A stretch of 64,000 nucleotides of DNA. Source: Stenotrophomonas acidaminiphila. GTDB lineage: Bacteria > Pseudomonadota > Gammaproteobacteria > Xanthomonadales > Xanthomonadaceae. Made by a program: the position numbers and the translations under genes. Below are positions 40,301 to 49,410 of the stretch, in pieces. Location of the stretch: positions 62,001-126,000 of the forward strand of contig NZ_LDJO01000026.1 of assembly GCF_001431595.1 (NCBI RefSeq), given 5' to 3'. Below the pieces are notes generated by a model. It was given only the letters and a program-made list of their open reading frames with translations, was not told where the DNA came from and searched no databases. The first letter of the stretch is position 1, and the number at the start of each line of letters is the position of its first letter.

Positions 40301-41116
40301 CAGGGCATTGCCCAGCCGCTTCTCGGTGCTGTTGCGCAGCGCACTGGCGCCACGTTCGGCATCTTCGGGCGACACCAGCTGCAGCACCCGCGGCGAGGTT
40401 TCGTCGAACTGGCCGTTGGCGCCGGTGGCGCGCAGCACGTAGACCAGCTCATCGCCCTTGCGGAAGCGGTACTTGCCCGGCAACACGCCATCCCAGTCGC
40501 CATGGCTGACCGCCGCCACGTCCAGCGGCACGGTGGCCACGGGCTCGATCAGGTCGGCGTCGCTGGCGCGGTACAGGCGCACCTCCATCCGTTCGATGAA
40601 GGCCGGATAGTTGCCGCGCGCATAGAACTGCACCGGCTTGAGCACGCGCTCGCCATCGAAGGCCACCATCGACGGCGCCGATACCGACAGCTCCGGAGCG
40701 CCCAGGGTCGGGTCCTCGGTCGCCCACACCACCCCGCCACCGGGCAGGTCGATGGAGTACTTGCCCATCGCCACGGCCCGGCCCTGTGGTTCGACCGATA
40801 CCTCGACACGGCGGTCTGGCTGCAGGGCGTCGGAGGACGAACCCGCATGGGTGCCCCGGGTCACCGGGGCGGCATGGCTGCGCGTGCGCAGCTGGAACAG
40901 CAGGCCGTCGTCGCCGGTGCAGGCGTCCGCGCCGCAGTCCAGCGCCGCAGGCGCCTGTTCCGGCGCGCCGCCCTGGATGGGTTCGGCAGGCTCGGTGGAC
41001 CCGCCGGGCGCGCCGCCGTCCAGCTTCGCCGCGGCCGTGGCCAACGGGGTGGTCGCGCCGGCCAGCAGGCACAGCAGGGTGTAGTCCAGTAGCTTCATCT
41101 TCATACGCTTGTCCAT
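37379..41116 (-). CDS. Large predicted outer-membrane beta-barrel protein, partner of giant DUF11 protein
   Basis: A 1245-residue protein; I recognise no exact family. A signal peptide (about 1-30, ending LATAAA) and a short linker with a Cys pair (CGADAC) come first. Residues about 80-330 look like periplasmic Ig-like modules (ATEDPTLGAPELSVSAPSMV in part; FRKGDELVYVLRATG), then INGESYPVDLERKFVAEYLM. From about residue 380 the sequence is a long series of amphipathic strands (YYPVYGDDSNTRRDVD, RILLTRPLAQITRDN, WVDENRAGEDYTLKG), ending GWFVNLSGRY with a terminal Tyr as in barrels. The start at 41116 has AAGGGG just upstream and follows the giant gene by 10 bp, so the two are one operon. Confidence 0.75.
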   Translation of the reverse strand: MDKRMKMKLLDYTLLCLLAGATTPLATAAAKLDGGAPGGSTEPAEPIQGGAPEQAPAALDCGADACTGDDGLLFQLRTRSHAAPVTRGTHAGSSSDALQPDRRVEVSVEPQGRAVAMGKYSIDLPGGGVVWATEDPTLGAPELSVSAPSMVAFDGERVLKPVQFYARGNYPAFIERMEVRLYRASDADLIEPVATVPLDVAAVSHGDWDGVLPGKYRFRKGDELVYVLRATGANGQFDETSPRVLQLVSPEDAERGASALRNSTEKRLGNALSAEQAQTQSLIDDVFAGSGLRQQNIPLYGSRIRIQGRNIPAGMALSINGESYPVDLERKFVAEYLMPVGAHRFDIGVGGEGGPAHRLDVDVTGRYFFGVALADVTIAQNKVSGSNEPFRGDANYRDDVISDGRLAFYGKAKLRGRYLVTAQADTTERDLDRLFNGFGKADPQDIFRRLDPDLYYPVYGDDSNTRRDVDTMGRFYLRMDWDKNQALWGNYATGLTGTEFGQYQRALYGAALNWRSNASNRWGDAGSELRVFGSQAETAPGHNEFIGTGGSLYYLRHTDLLPGSDVVTLEIRDRSSGRTENRVVLQRGADYEIDELQGRILLTRPLAQITRDNSPTLTRDAPLDGFEQRLLVDYEWVPTGFDADDVTVGFRGKHWIGDHVGLGATWVDENRAGEDYTLKGADLTLQAGKGTYLKAEYAHTESFGVPAFFSDNGGLSFIQQNDTALNRKGDARSLEARANFRELGWTEQDWAAGAWWRQTDAGYSVSRYDTGLPVTEYGAEMLGQFTPNLGLYTRYTRAERGADTLAQAQASLQWQASDAGTLSGELRRVDQQGSYLDAVGTLAAVKYLHRFGATMELYGVAQLTVDDDGGKYADNDAFTLGAKHLFGNNSSVGAEVTDGDRGNAATLNAEYRISPEHAFYGGYTYSADTTERDPLFNPGGQNGWTLGQRWRVSSQVNVFNESQFLKERGEAGLAHTFGMDFYPAQGWNTGFTLSNGELESTGGGVVERRAASISGGRTSPDTDWQSKLEWRRDSGAERREQWVSTTRMTHRINDSWRIAARFNYADTDDRLDPAAGARFVEGNFGFAYRPWNSTRWGLFGRYTYLYDLASMGQLGGAQYDQRSQIVSFEGVYRHDQHWEFAGKLARREGEVRMGRGAGVWLDSATTFGAIQARYELRAQWHALGEYRQLQVKDGGTRQGFLVGVDRDLSGNFRIGAGYNFTEFSDDLTDFDYDHEGWFVNLSGRY

Positions 41117-41126
41117 GACCGGCCCC

Positions 41127-44100
41127 TTACTTGCGCACGCCAACCGGCACCGCCGGAACGTCCGCGCTGTCCACCCGCAGCCTGCTTCGCGCTTCGGCGC
41201 CCAGGCGTTTGCCCAATGCATCGGACACCGCCTTGGCACGCGCCAGGCCCAGGGCCGTGTTGTAGGCGTCGGAGCCGCGCACGTCGGCGTGGCCGACGAT
41301 GGAGACGCGGCCGCTGCCCAGCCGTTCCAGCGCGGCAGCCACCGTGTCCAGCAACGCTTCGAAGCCAGGCCGGATGGCCGATTTGCCGGTATCGAACAGC
41401 ACCGTGCCCAGCAGCACGCCCTGGCCGTCGATGCCGGCCACCAGCGGCGCGGTGTCGCCCACCTTGGCCCGGGCGACCACGCTCAAGGTCCTGGCCGTGG
41501 CCTCGTCGAGCTGCGCCAGCAGGGCGGCCTTGACCGCCGCCGCGCGTTCGAATGCCAGCGCTTCGTTGTTGGCCGCGGCCTGGATCACCACTTCCATGCC
41601 CGGGTGCTCGCGCACCTTCGCGGCCATGGCTTCCACCGCCTGCCGGTAGCGCGGCTGTACCTGGGCGCTGCCGGGCGCAAAGAACACTTCGCCCATTTCC
41701 ATCTCCACCTGGCGCGCGCCGCCCTCGACCGCCCGTTCCGGCAGCTTCACGCCCCAGTCGAAGCGGACCGGCATGCCCGGGGTGACCCGGCGCAGCAGCG
41801 GATTGTCGGTGGTGAACGCCGCACCGGTCGGCAGGGTGGACGGATCGACCTTCAGGATGAAGTTGCGACCGCGCTCCCACGCGCCACCGGGAATGCCGGC
41901 CAGGTGATAGCGGCCGTACTGGTCGGTTTCGACCAGCAGCCCTTCCACCGACGCGATGCGCACGCCCGGAATGCCGCGCTCGTCGATGCCGGCATTGCCG
42001 ATCACGTAATCGACCACGTAATCGTCCGCACCGCGGGCGATGCGCCGCTCGACGGTCGGTGCCGCCGCGTTCATGCCCTTGGCCGCCTCACCGTCCCGAT
42101 GGACCGTGGTGACGCCCGCGCGGTCCATGCGCACGCTCACGCCCTGGTCGCTGGTCAGCACGAAGTCATCGCTGAAATCCAGTGCCCGCAGGCGCTGGCG
42201 GACCACCACCTGGCGCGCATCGGCGGGATCGGCTTCGGACTGGCGTCCGCCGATCGCGCCCACGACGATGCCATGCAGCAGCGGCGCGCTGGCGTCGGCC
42301 TGCGGCTGCATGCCGTCGCCACGATCCACCGTGGTGGAATGGGCCACGTAGGCGCCCGGCGCGAATCCGCCCTGCACGGTGACCCCGGTCAGCGCGGCAC
42401 TGTCCTGCCAGCCATCGCCATCGCGATCGTTGAACACCGTGCCGAACACCAGGCTGTCGTCCAGCAGCGGATCGCCCGCCAGGGTCACCTCGGCGGTGGC
42501 CACGTTGGACAACGGTTCGCCCTCCAGCGAGCGCGCCTGCGCCTGGTTGACCAGGGTCCCGGCGCGCACGCCCGCCCCCACCCGCATCAGGTACACCAGC
42601 CGCGCCTTGCCGCCGGCGCGCACGTCCAGCCCGTCGAAGCGCAGCGGGCGCTGGCCGGCCACGGTGGCGGCATTGTCGCCATCCTCGACCAGCAGCGAGC
42701 CTTCCACGTAGCTGAAGCCCGCCGGCGGGGTATCGATGACGCTGCCCCCCACCAGGCCGACAGTGCCGCTGTTCTCGACGGTCAGCGTGTAGCGCACCAG
42801 GTCGCCCAGGCGCACCTCGCGCATGCCGGCGACCTTGGTCACCCGCAGCTGCACCTGGCCGGCGACGATCACGGTCACCGTGGCGGTGACGCAGTTGCCC
42901 GGATTCAGCACCTCGCAGATCGTGTACGGGAAGGTGTACGTGCCGGTCGGGATCGCGGTACCGATGCGGATGGTGCCGTCCGGATTCATCTTCAGGCCCG
43001 GGTGCGACGGCACGCCGGGCACCAGGGTGACCTCGCCGGGGCGGATCGGACGCCCGCCGAGCGTGTGCTTTTCCAGCACGCTCGGGGTCGTACCGCCGCC
43101 GTCGCCGGAAAGCGGCTCGTCACTGTCACCCACCGGCTCGATCGCGGGCGCAGTGACCGTTACCGTCACGCTTGCGTCGGCGCAGTTGCCCGGATGCAGC
43201 GCCTCGCAGATGCGGTAACCGATGGTGTAGGTGCCGGCCGGCGTTGCCGATGGCACGCTCACCTCGCCCGTGGCCGGATCCAGCACCGGCACCGGGCCGC
43301 CCTTGAGCGGGGTGGCCGGCGTGGTCACGGTGCCGGTGATCTTCGTCGGGTCGACCGGCGCCCCGTCGAGGGTGTCGTTGTCGTAGGCATTGCCCAGCGA
43401 GGGCGCGCCGGTGCTGCCATCGGTTGCCGGCGGCACGTCATCCACCGCGACGATCAACCGCAGTGCCACCACCACCGTCACCGTGGCGGTGTCGCACACC
43501 GTCGCGTTGGGCGCGGCCAGGCAAACCCGGTAGGAATAGGTGGTGGTACCGGCGAAACCGGGCGCGGGAACGAAGGTGATCGCACCCGTCGCCGGATCGA
43601 CACTGAGGGTGCCATCCGCCGAGGTCGCCGTCAGCGTCACGCTGGCCGGATCGATCGCGCCGCCGACGTGGGTGTCGTTGCCCAGCACCGGGGTGGTCAC
43701 CGGCATGCCGGCCTTGGTCGTGGCGCCATCGTCATTGGCGCGGATGGACACCACCGGCGTGCTCAGGATCGTGGTGCAGCGCGGATCGCCGGTGCCGGCC
43801 GGGCACAGCGGGCCGCTGGCACGCGCGGTGTTGCGGACCACGCCGGCGTCGGCGTCGGCCTGGGTCACCGTGTAGGTACCCACCAGCTGGCAGACCGCGC
43901 CCGGGGCCACGCTGGCGCAGACGATGCTGCGCGGCGTGATCAGGGCATCGCTGAGCTCCACGTTGGCCAGCGTCGCATTGCTCCTGTTGGTGAGTGTCAC
44001 CGTATAGGTCAGCACGTCGCCCACGGCCGCGTCGCCGCCGGTGCTGTCCGCGGTCACGGCCTTGCTCAGCTCCTGGTCCAGCGCATGAGTGATGGGCGTG

Positions 44101-47100
44101 CTGGTGCTGCTGCTGCCGGTGACCGCCTTCGGCGCCACGTCGGGGGTGGGTGCAGGCGGCAGGCCACGGGCAGTGGCGCTGTTGACCAGCACGCCGGCAT
44201 CCACGTCCGCCTGGGTCAGCGTGTACAGGCGCGGGCCACAGGTCATCGACGCACCCACGGCCAGCGTGCTGCCCGGACAGGCCACCGCGCCGCCCAGCAG
44301 CGGATCGTTCAACGCCACGCCGGTCAGCGCCACGTTGCCGGCATTGGTCAACACGAAACTGTAGGTCAGGGTTTCGCCGGCACCGTAGCCGGTCGGCACG
44401 GTCGCGCTCTTGACCAGGTCAAGCACCGGGTTCTGCGCGACCAGCGCGGTGGTGACCGCGGCACTTGCGCAGGGCGCGCCCACCGGGCACGCCGGGTCGC
44501 CCCCGCCTGCCACCCGGGCGGTGTTCACCGCATTGCTGCCATGGATGATCGGCGACACGTTGATGGTGATCATCGCCGTCGCGTTGATCGCGAGGCTGGC
44601 CCGGGGCACGGTACAGGTCACCGTCTGGCCGCTGATGGCGCAGCCGGCGGCGGTGTTGATCAGCAGGTCCGCGGGCACCTCGTCGACGACCGTCGCATCG
44701 GCGATCGCGTCCGCCGTCCCGGTATTGCTGACGGTGATGACGTAGTCGAACGGGACGCCCACGATCGCGCTTGCCGGACCGCTCTTGGCGATCGCCAGTG
44801 CCGGTGCGGTGATCGTGGTCGTCACCGCGTTGCTGGCGCAGCCGGCGGTGCAATCCGGATCGCCACCGCCACTGACGCGCGCGGTGTTCTGCACGCTGCT
44901 GGCCGCGGCCGCGGTCGGGGTGACGTTGATGGTGAAGTCCGCCGGGGTCGCGGTCGTCAGACCCGCCGCGACCGTGCAGGTCACGGTCTGCCCGGCGATA
45001 CCGCAGCCCGGGGCGGTGTTGATGGTCAGGCCGGCCGGCACGTCATCGACGACCGTGGCGACGGCCGTCGTATCCGCCGTGCCGGTGTTGCTCACGGTGA
45101 GGGTGTAGTCGAATGCCACGCCGACCACCGCCGTCGCCACCGAGGCGCTCTTGGCGATGGCCAGTGCCGGCGCGGTGATCGTGGTCGTCACCGCGTTGCT
45201 GGCGCACCCGGTGGTGCAATCCGGATCGCCGCCACCGCTCACGCTGGCCGTGTTGCTCACGCTGCCCGCGGCCGCAGCCGCGGCCGTCGGCGTCACCGGA
45301 ATCACGTAGGTCGCGGTGTTGCCGGGCGCCACGTTGGACAGGCCGGCGGCGATCGTGCAGGCCACGGTCTGGCTGCCGGCCGGGTCGAGCGCGCAGCCGG
45401 ACGGCAGGCTGCCGATGGCCAGGCCCGTCGGTATCACGTCGGTCACCGTCGCGGCGGCGGTCGTCGGCCCGGTGCCGGAGTTGGTCACGACGAGGGTGTA
45501 GTTGAATGCCGCGCCAACCACCACGGTCGCCGCCGAGGCGCTCTTGGTGATGGCCAGGTCCGGCCGGCTACCGACCGTCACGATCACCGTATTGCTGCGG
45601 CAGGGGCTCGCCACCGGGCAGGCGGTGTCACCGCCGCCGCTCACGGTCGCGGTGTTGCTGGTGCTGCCGGTCGCTGCCGCCGTGGCGGTGACCCGGATGG
45701 TACGGGTCACCGTATCGGCGGACGCCAGCGAGGCGATCGTGCAGGACACGACCTGCTGGTTCTGCGTGCAACCGCCGGGCAGCGATGCCGCCACGATCGT
45801 CAGTCCCGTCGGAATCGAATCGCTCACCTGCACCGGCGCGGTGGTGGCCAGCGCACCGGTGTTGCTCACCTGGATGACATAGTCGAACGAGGTACCCACC
45901 GGCGCGCTCGCCACGGAGGCGCTCTTGCTGACCGCCAGCACCGGGCTGGGGAACTCGATGCGGAACGCGCAGTCGGCCGATACCGGCCCCGTCGTGTAGG
46001 TGTACTTGCCGCCGACCGGGCCACTCTGCGTCACCGCGCAGGTATCGGAAACGACGGTCGGCACGCTGCCGGCCACGTTGGGCGTGACCGTGAAGGTGCC
46101 GGTCGAGCCCTCCTCCACCGAGGGCTCACCGGTCCAGGTGCCGCCGATGACGGTGGGCGACACCACCCAGGCACGCGCGAAGACCGCGGTGACGTTCCTG
46201 TTGGCCGACCCCATGTTCACGTGGCACTCGCTGCCATTGACCGCCGTGCAGTCCCCGGCGGGATCCCATCGCTTGAAGATGCTCCCGGCACCGGCGACCG
46301 CCGTCAGGTAAGCGTCTTCGTTCTGGCCCAGCTGCTGCTGGCTGCAGGCCGCCGCCGGAACAGGAGCCGCGGGACAGGCCGCCGCGGCAGGCACGGCATC
46401 CACCCGCCCGGAGCCCGCGCCCAGGGTGTTGACGGTCAGGGTGTACTGGGCGGTACTGACCGGGGTGCTCATGCCGGCCGAATCGTTCGCCGCCGCGCTG
46501 TCCGTCATGCCCGCCGGAGGCGCCACCGTGACCACGGTGACGACCGGCGTGCCGGCAGCCGCTGCGTTCAACGTGGTGATCGTATAGACCAGGGTCTGGC
46601 CCACCGGCAGGTTGCCGGTGGTATCCAGCGCCCCGGTTCCGCTGGCCGCGCCGCAGCTGGCCGTGCCCGGCGCGCTGCAGGTCCAGCTGGCCGCGGCGGC
46701 ATTGGTCACGCCGCTCAACGTGGTCTGACGGATGAGCGCGCCGGTGACGTCGACCGGGCCGTGGTTGGTCACCGTCACTTCGTACGTGACGGCTCCGCCG
46801 GCGAGGTAGGACGGCACGTTGCCGTTGCCGATCGCGATGCCCAGGTCCACCAGGACCGCCGCGCCGGCGGCGATGCGGGTCTTCACCAGCGGCCCGATGA
46901 ACGGGCTCACGGTGTTGGCGCGGACGTCGTAATCGCCGTTGTTGATGACCGCACCGCTGCCCGAGGTCGCGGCGTCGGCCGGTACGGTGAAGGTGACCGG
47001 GAAACTGCCGCCGGCGCCGTTCACCAGGTCGCCCACCGGACAATCGATGTAGTCCGCCCGCGGCGGGATGCCATCGTGGACGCCGGTGCAGGTGTTCGGG

Positions 47101-48107
47101 TAGCTGCCGGGGACGAACGCCAGGTACTTGCCGTCCGCGGTGACCGGCGCGGCCAGGCGCACCATCGATCCCAGCGCGTAGACGCCACTGTTGTTGACGT
47201 AGTTGTAGGTGTAGGTGACCTGTTCGCCGAGCTTGGTGGTGGACGGCCCCGACGCGGCCACGCTCAGGCCCGGCATCTTCGAGCCGAACACGTCCATGTA
47301 GACCTGTGCCGTGTGATCGGCGGCGCCTGGCTGGCAGTTGGAGACGAACACCTTCAGCACCACCACGTCACCGGGGTCCAGCCGGCCATTGCCGGGAGCG
47401 ATGTCGAAGCCCTGCCAGTTGGTGGAGCGGTAGTTGCCGACCCGGGTCCACGGGATGCCGGCCTGTCCGGCGAAGTTGAACGTCTGGAAGAGCTGGGTGT
47501 TGCCCTTGGTCTTGTTGACCACTTCCACGAAGAAGAACGGCTGTTCCACCGCGCTGTGCCCGGCGTCGTAGAGCACGGGTGCCATCGCGAAGCGGATATG
47601 CACCTTGCCGTCCACGGGATCGACGTCGGCCAGCGTCATCGTGGCCTCCTGCTCGATCGAGGTCGCCTTCCTCGCCTGCCCGTCGTTGCCACCGACCAGG
47701 GCCGATGCGGTTCCCGAGAACGGGAACTGCAGGATGCCGTTGGTATTGGCCGCGGTGCCGGGCGAGGTGAGGATCTGCGCGCGGTAGCCGCTGCCGTTGC
47801 CGCCGGTCGTCGTCGTCCCGGTGGCCACCAGCCCCAGCTGCGCGGTGGTGGTCGGCGCATCCGTGGCCAGTACGTTCGGGCGGTTGTAGTCGCGCAGCGT
47901 CCAGTCGGAAAAGCTCTGGGTCTCGAAACCGCCGTTCCTGATCTGCGCCTGCGCCGCGGGCGCCACCGCCAGCAGGGAGAACAGGCCCAGCGCCGCCAGT
48001 GCCGCGCCGATGCGCGGCCGCCAGCCCATGAAGCCGGCGCGCCGGCATTGCAGCCCCTCGCGCATGGAAGGTGCGGTGTTGACGGGGGGATGAGCTGAAG
48101 CCTTCAT
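41127..48107 (-). CDS. Giant DUF11-repeat surface protein with tandem OmpA-like C-terminal domains
   Basis: A 2326-residue protein. A long signal peptide (cleavage near residue 54, AQA-Q) precedes an anchor-type sandwich domain (IRNGGFETQSFSDWTL). A DUF11 repeat and an Ig-like bacterial repeat follow, then at about residues 720-1240 five DUF11/DUF7507-type repeats joined by GGGDxxC...C linkers. Next are Ig/cadherin-like modules to about 1750 and another DUF11 domain. An SdrD/SpaA-like segment (DRDGDGWQD, about 1890) follows. The C-terminus has two OmpA-like modules: a degenerate one (GEVFFAPGSAQVQPRYRQAV, about 2136) and a good one (GTVLFDTGKSAIRPGFEALL, about 2226, with GHADVRGSDAYN). It is probably exposed at the surface with a peptidoglycan-binding foot. 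The start is not certain; no strong ribosome-binding site is seen. Confidence 0.85.
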   Translation of the reverse strand: MKASAHPPVNTAPSMREGLQCRRAGFMGWRPRIGAALAALGLFSLLAVAPAAQAQIRNGGFETQSFSDWTLRDYNRPNVLATDAPTTTAQLGLVATGTTTTGGNGSGYRAQILTSPGTAANTNGILQFPFSGTASALVGGNDGQARKATSIEQEATMTLADVDPVDGKVHIRFAMAPVLYDAGHSAVEQPFFFVEVVNKTKGNTQLFQTFNFAGQAGIPWTRVGNYRSTNWQGFDIAPGNGRLDPGDVVVLKVFVSNCQPGAADHTAQVYMDVFGSKMPGLSVAASGPSTTKLGEQVTYTYNYVNNSGVYALGSMVRLAAPVTADGKYLAFVPGSYPNTCTGVHDGIPPRADYIDCPVGDLVNGAGGSFPVTFTVPADAATSGSGAVINNGDYDVRANTVSPFIGPLVKTRIAAGAAVLVDLGIAIGNGNVPSYLAGGAVTYEVTVTNHGPVDVTGALIRQTTLSGVTNAAAASWTCSAPGTASCGAASGTGALDTTGNLPVGQTLVYTITTLNAAAAGTPVVTVVTVAPPAGMTDSAAANDSAGMSTPVSTAQYTLTVNTLGAGSGRVDAVPAAAACPAAPVPAAACSQQQLGQNEDAYLTAVAGAGSIFKRWDPAGDCTAVNGSECHVNMGSANRNVTAVFARAWVVSPTVIGGTWTGEPSVEEGSTGTFTVTPNVAGSVPTVVSDTCAVTQSGPVGGKYTYTTGPVSADCAFRIEFPSPVLAVSKSASVASAPVGTSFDYVIQVSNTGALATTAPVQVSDSIPTGLTIVAASLPGGCTQNQQVVSCTIASLASADTVTRTIRVTATAAATGSTSNTATVSGGGDTACPVASPCRSNTVIVTVGSRPDLAITKSASAATVVVGAAFNYTLVVTNSGTGPTTAAATVTDVIPTGLAIGSLPSGCALDPAGSQTVACTIAAGLSNVAPGNTATYVIPVTPTAAAAAAGSVSNTASVSGGGDPDCTTGCASNAVTTTITAPALAIAKSASVATAVVGVAFDYTLTVSNTGTADTTAVATVVDDVPAGLTINTAPGCGIAGQTVTCTVAAGLTTATPADFTINVTPTAAAASSVQNTARVSGGGDPDCTAGCASNAVTTTITAPALAIAKSGPASAIVGVPFDYVITVSNTGTADAIADATVVDEVPADLLINTAAGCAISGQTVTCTVPRASLAINATAMITINVSPIIHGSNAVNTARVAGGGDPACPVGAPCASAAVTTALVAQNPVLDLVKSATVPTGYGAGETLTYSFVLTNAGNVALTGVALNDPLLGGAVACPGSTLAVGASMTCGPRLYTLTQADVDAGVLVNSATARGLPPAPTPDVAPKAVTGSSSTSTPITHALDQELSKAVTADSTGGDAAVGDVLTYTVTLTNRSNATLANVELSDALITPRSIVCASVAPGAVCQLVGTYTVTQADADAGVVRNTARASGPLCPAGTGDPRCTTILSTPVVSIRANDDGATTKAGMPVTTPVLGNDTHVGGAIDPASVTLTATSADGTLSVDPATGAITFVPAPGFAGTTTYSYRVCLAAPNATVCDTATVTVVVALRLIVAVDDVPPATDGSTGAPSLGNAYDNDTLDGAPVDPTKITGTVTTPATPLKGGPVPVLDPATGEVSVPSATPAGTYTIGYRICEALHPGNCADASVTVTVTAPAIEPVGDSDEPLSGDGGGTTPSVLEKHTLGGRPIRPGEVTLVPGVPSHPGLKMNPDGTIRIGTAIPTGTYTFPYTICEVLNPGNCVTATVTVIVAGQVQLRVTKVAGMREVRLGDLVRYTLTVENSGTVGLVGGSVIDTPPAGFSYVEGSLLVEDGDNAATVAGQRPLRFDGLDVRAGGKARLVYLMRVGAGVRAGTLVNQAQARSLEGEPLSNVATAEVTLAGDPLLDDSLVFGTVFNDRDGDGWQDSAALTGVTVQGGFAPGAYVAHSTTVDRGDGMQPQADASAPLLHGIVVGAIGGRQSEADPADARQVVVRQRLRALDFSDDFVLTSDQGVSVRMDRAGVTTVHRDGEAAKGMNAAAPTVERRIARGADDYVVDYVIGNAGIDERGIPGVRIASVEGLLVETDQYGRYHLAGIPGGAWERGRNFILKVDPSTLPTGAAFTTDNPLLRRVTPGMPVRFDWGVKLPERAVEGGARQVEMEMGEVFFAPGSAQVQPRYRQAVEAMAAKVREHPGMEVVIQAAANNEALAFERAAAVKAALLAQLDEATARTLSVVARAKVGDTAPLVAGIDGQGVLLGTVLFDTGKSAIRPGFEALLDTVAAALERLGSGRVSIVGHADVRGSDAYNTALGLARAKAVSDALGKRLGAEARSRLRVDSADVPAVPVGVRK
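44781..45243 (-). repeat. Near-identical direct repeats in the DUF11 region
   Basis: Segments 44781-44877 and 45147-45243 are nearly identical over 97 bases and lie exactly 366 bp (122 codons) apart. They encode the same linker (PDCT-x-GCASNAVTTTI and ALAIAKS). More diverged copies continue on both sides, showing recent unit duplication. Confidence 0.8.
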
Positions 48108-48217
48108 GGGCGGTACCCGTGATTCGAATGCGGCATGTGGATTGGAAGAGCGGCCACCCGGTGGCCGCGGCTCGCGGTGCCCGCGGGACGCGGGGCCGGG
48201 GCAGGTGATGTCATTCA

Positions 48218-48808
48218 ATGGGCATGGCCCTGGACGCGCGCCGCATCGTCGGCAACGTTCACCGTGATGCCGTTGGGCAGGAGCATGTCGCCGGCGCGCT
48301 GCCCGGCACCGCAGCGCCCCAGCCAACGCCCCTGGAACCGCACCGGGCCGACGTTGTTCTGCGGCGCCTGCGAAAACCTGACGCTGAAGGTGCCGCCATA
48401 GACCGACTGCAGGTCGCCCCACAGTTCCATGCGTCCCTGGACGGGGCTTTGGTGGGTGCTGCAGGTCGTGGCGATCTCATGGCCGCCCCCCTGCCCGGTG
48501 CGCCGGGTGACGTGCGTGCGGCTGCAGTTTTCCTGCGCCGGCAGCAGCGCCAGCAGCATGACCGGCTCCACGGCGGTGCTGGTGCATTGGCGCACCGTCA
48601 CCTCGGGCTGCATCGCGCTCCCCGGGCCCTGCGCCGCATGCGCGGCCAGGGTCACCTCCCACAGTCCCGGCTTGCGTGCCGGCAGGCTCGACCCGGGGGC
48701 AGGCGAAGTGCCCTTGGCGGCCGGTGCGGCCGCTGCGACACACGGCAGCACGAGCAGCAGCACTGCGCCCAAGGGGCGCCACAGGCGCGCAAGGCGCGGC
48801 AAAGGCAT
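48218..48808 (-). CDS. DUF3617 secreted protein
   Basis: A 196-residue protein with a signal peptide (LGAVLLLVLPCVAAAA) and a DUF3617-like domain: RKPGLWEVTLAAHA, VTVRQCTSTAVEP, CSRTHVTRRTG, then GRMELWGDLQSVYGGTFSVRF in part. Paired Cys residues suggest disulfides. Family function is unknown. The start at 48808 sits right before the signal peptide; an ATG at 48862 is an alternative. It lies upstream of and co-directional with the giant gene with 110 bp between, so it could be in the same operon. Confidence 0.75.
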
Positions 48809-49045
48809 ACCCGACGGGCACGCGGATGCGGCCCGGGCAGCTTCTTCAAGCACTGGAACCATCAAGCCCCCATTTTCAAAGCACTACCCGCCTGTGCCGC
48901 CATCCGTCGCCGGGAAGGACGAAAACCCACCCGCGCACGCACCCGCCGTCGCTGCCGTTCGGCAGCAACGCGTTACATGCAAGACAGAAGCCCCCTTCTC
49001 GGAATTGAGCGGTCGCCCGCACTTCAATTCCTACACGGGTCACAT

Positions 49046-49063
49046 TTTCACGTGGATTTCACG
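49046..49063. promoter_or_regulatory. Direct repeat TTTCACG, one helical turn apart
   Basis: TTTCACG occurs at 49046-49052 and again at 49057-49063, 11 bases apart, within an A/T-rich patch about 240-260 bp upstream of the DUF3617 start. CACGTG overlaps the first copy. The spacing fits a tandem operator; the binding protein is unknown. Confidence 0.3.
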
Positions 49064-49386
49064 AAATTACAACGGCCACGTATCGCCTGCCGTTTGTCTT
49101 TCTTCCAAGGGGGCAGACTGCGCGGCATCCCCATCGGCGCAATGCGGGCCAGGCAGGGGATGACCCGCTCAATGCGGCCGGCCCGGCGCTGCCTGCCGAC
49201 GCACGCACACGCGACACCACGGCAGCGCGCACGCCCCGCCGCTCGCCGGCATCCACCGATGATCATCCCCACGCGCGCGCGCCGGGCGGGCCTCGCATGG
49301 CCGCCGCCACGACAATCGGGCAGAGTGGGAAAGGCCAGCCCAGGCCCGCGCTCCTCGGCGGCAGCGGGGCAGCGACAGCCGCTACT

Positions 49387-49410
49387 GCCCTGCCCGTCCA
49401 CCGGCAGGGC
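49387..49410 (-). terminator. Hairpin after pilU
   Basis: GCCCTGCC (49387-49394) pairs with GGCAGGGC (49403-49410), 8-bp stem and 8-base loop, about 20 bases beyond the pilU stop on the minus strand. There is no T tract. Confidence 0.4.

Noticed and set aside
44420..45960. Regular DNA repeats that could suggest a CRISPR array
   Set aside because: The period is 366 bp, repeats are in frame and encode protein domains; there are no short constant repeats with variable spacers.
41109..48098. A 2329-codon open frame on the plus strand, antisense to the giant DUF11 gene
   Set aside because: Its length comes from the codon bias of the true gene; the translation is His/Arg/Gly-rich low complexity with no domain, while the minus strand has a signal peptide, DUF11 and OmpA motifs.
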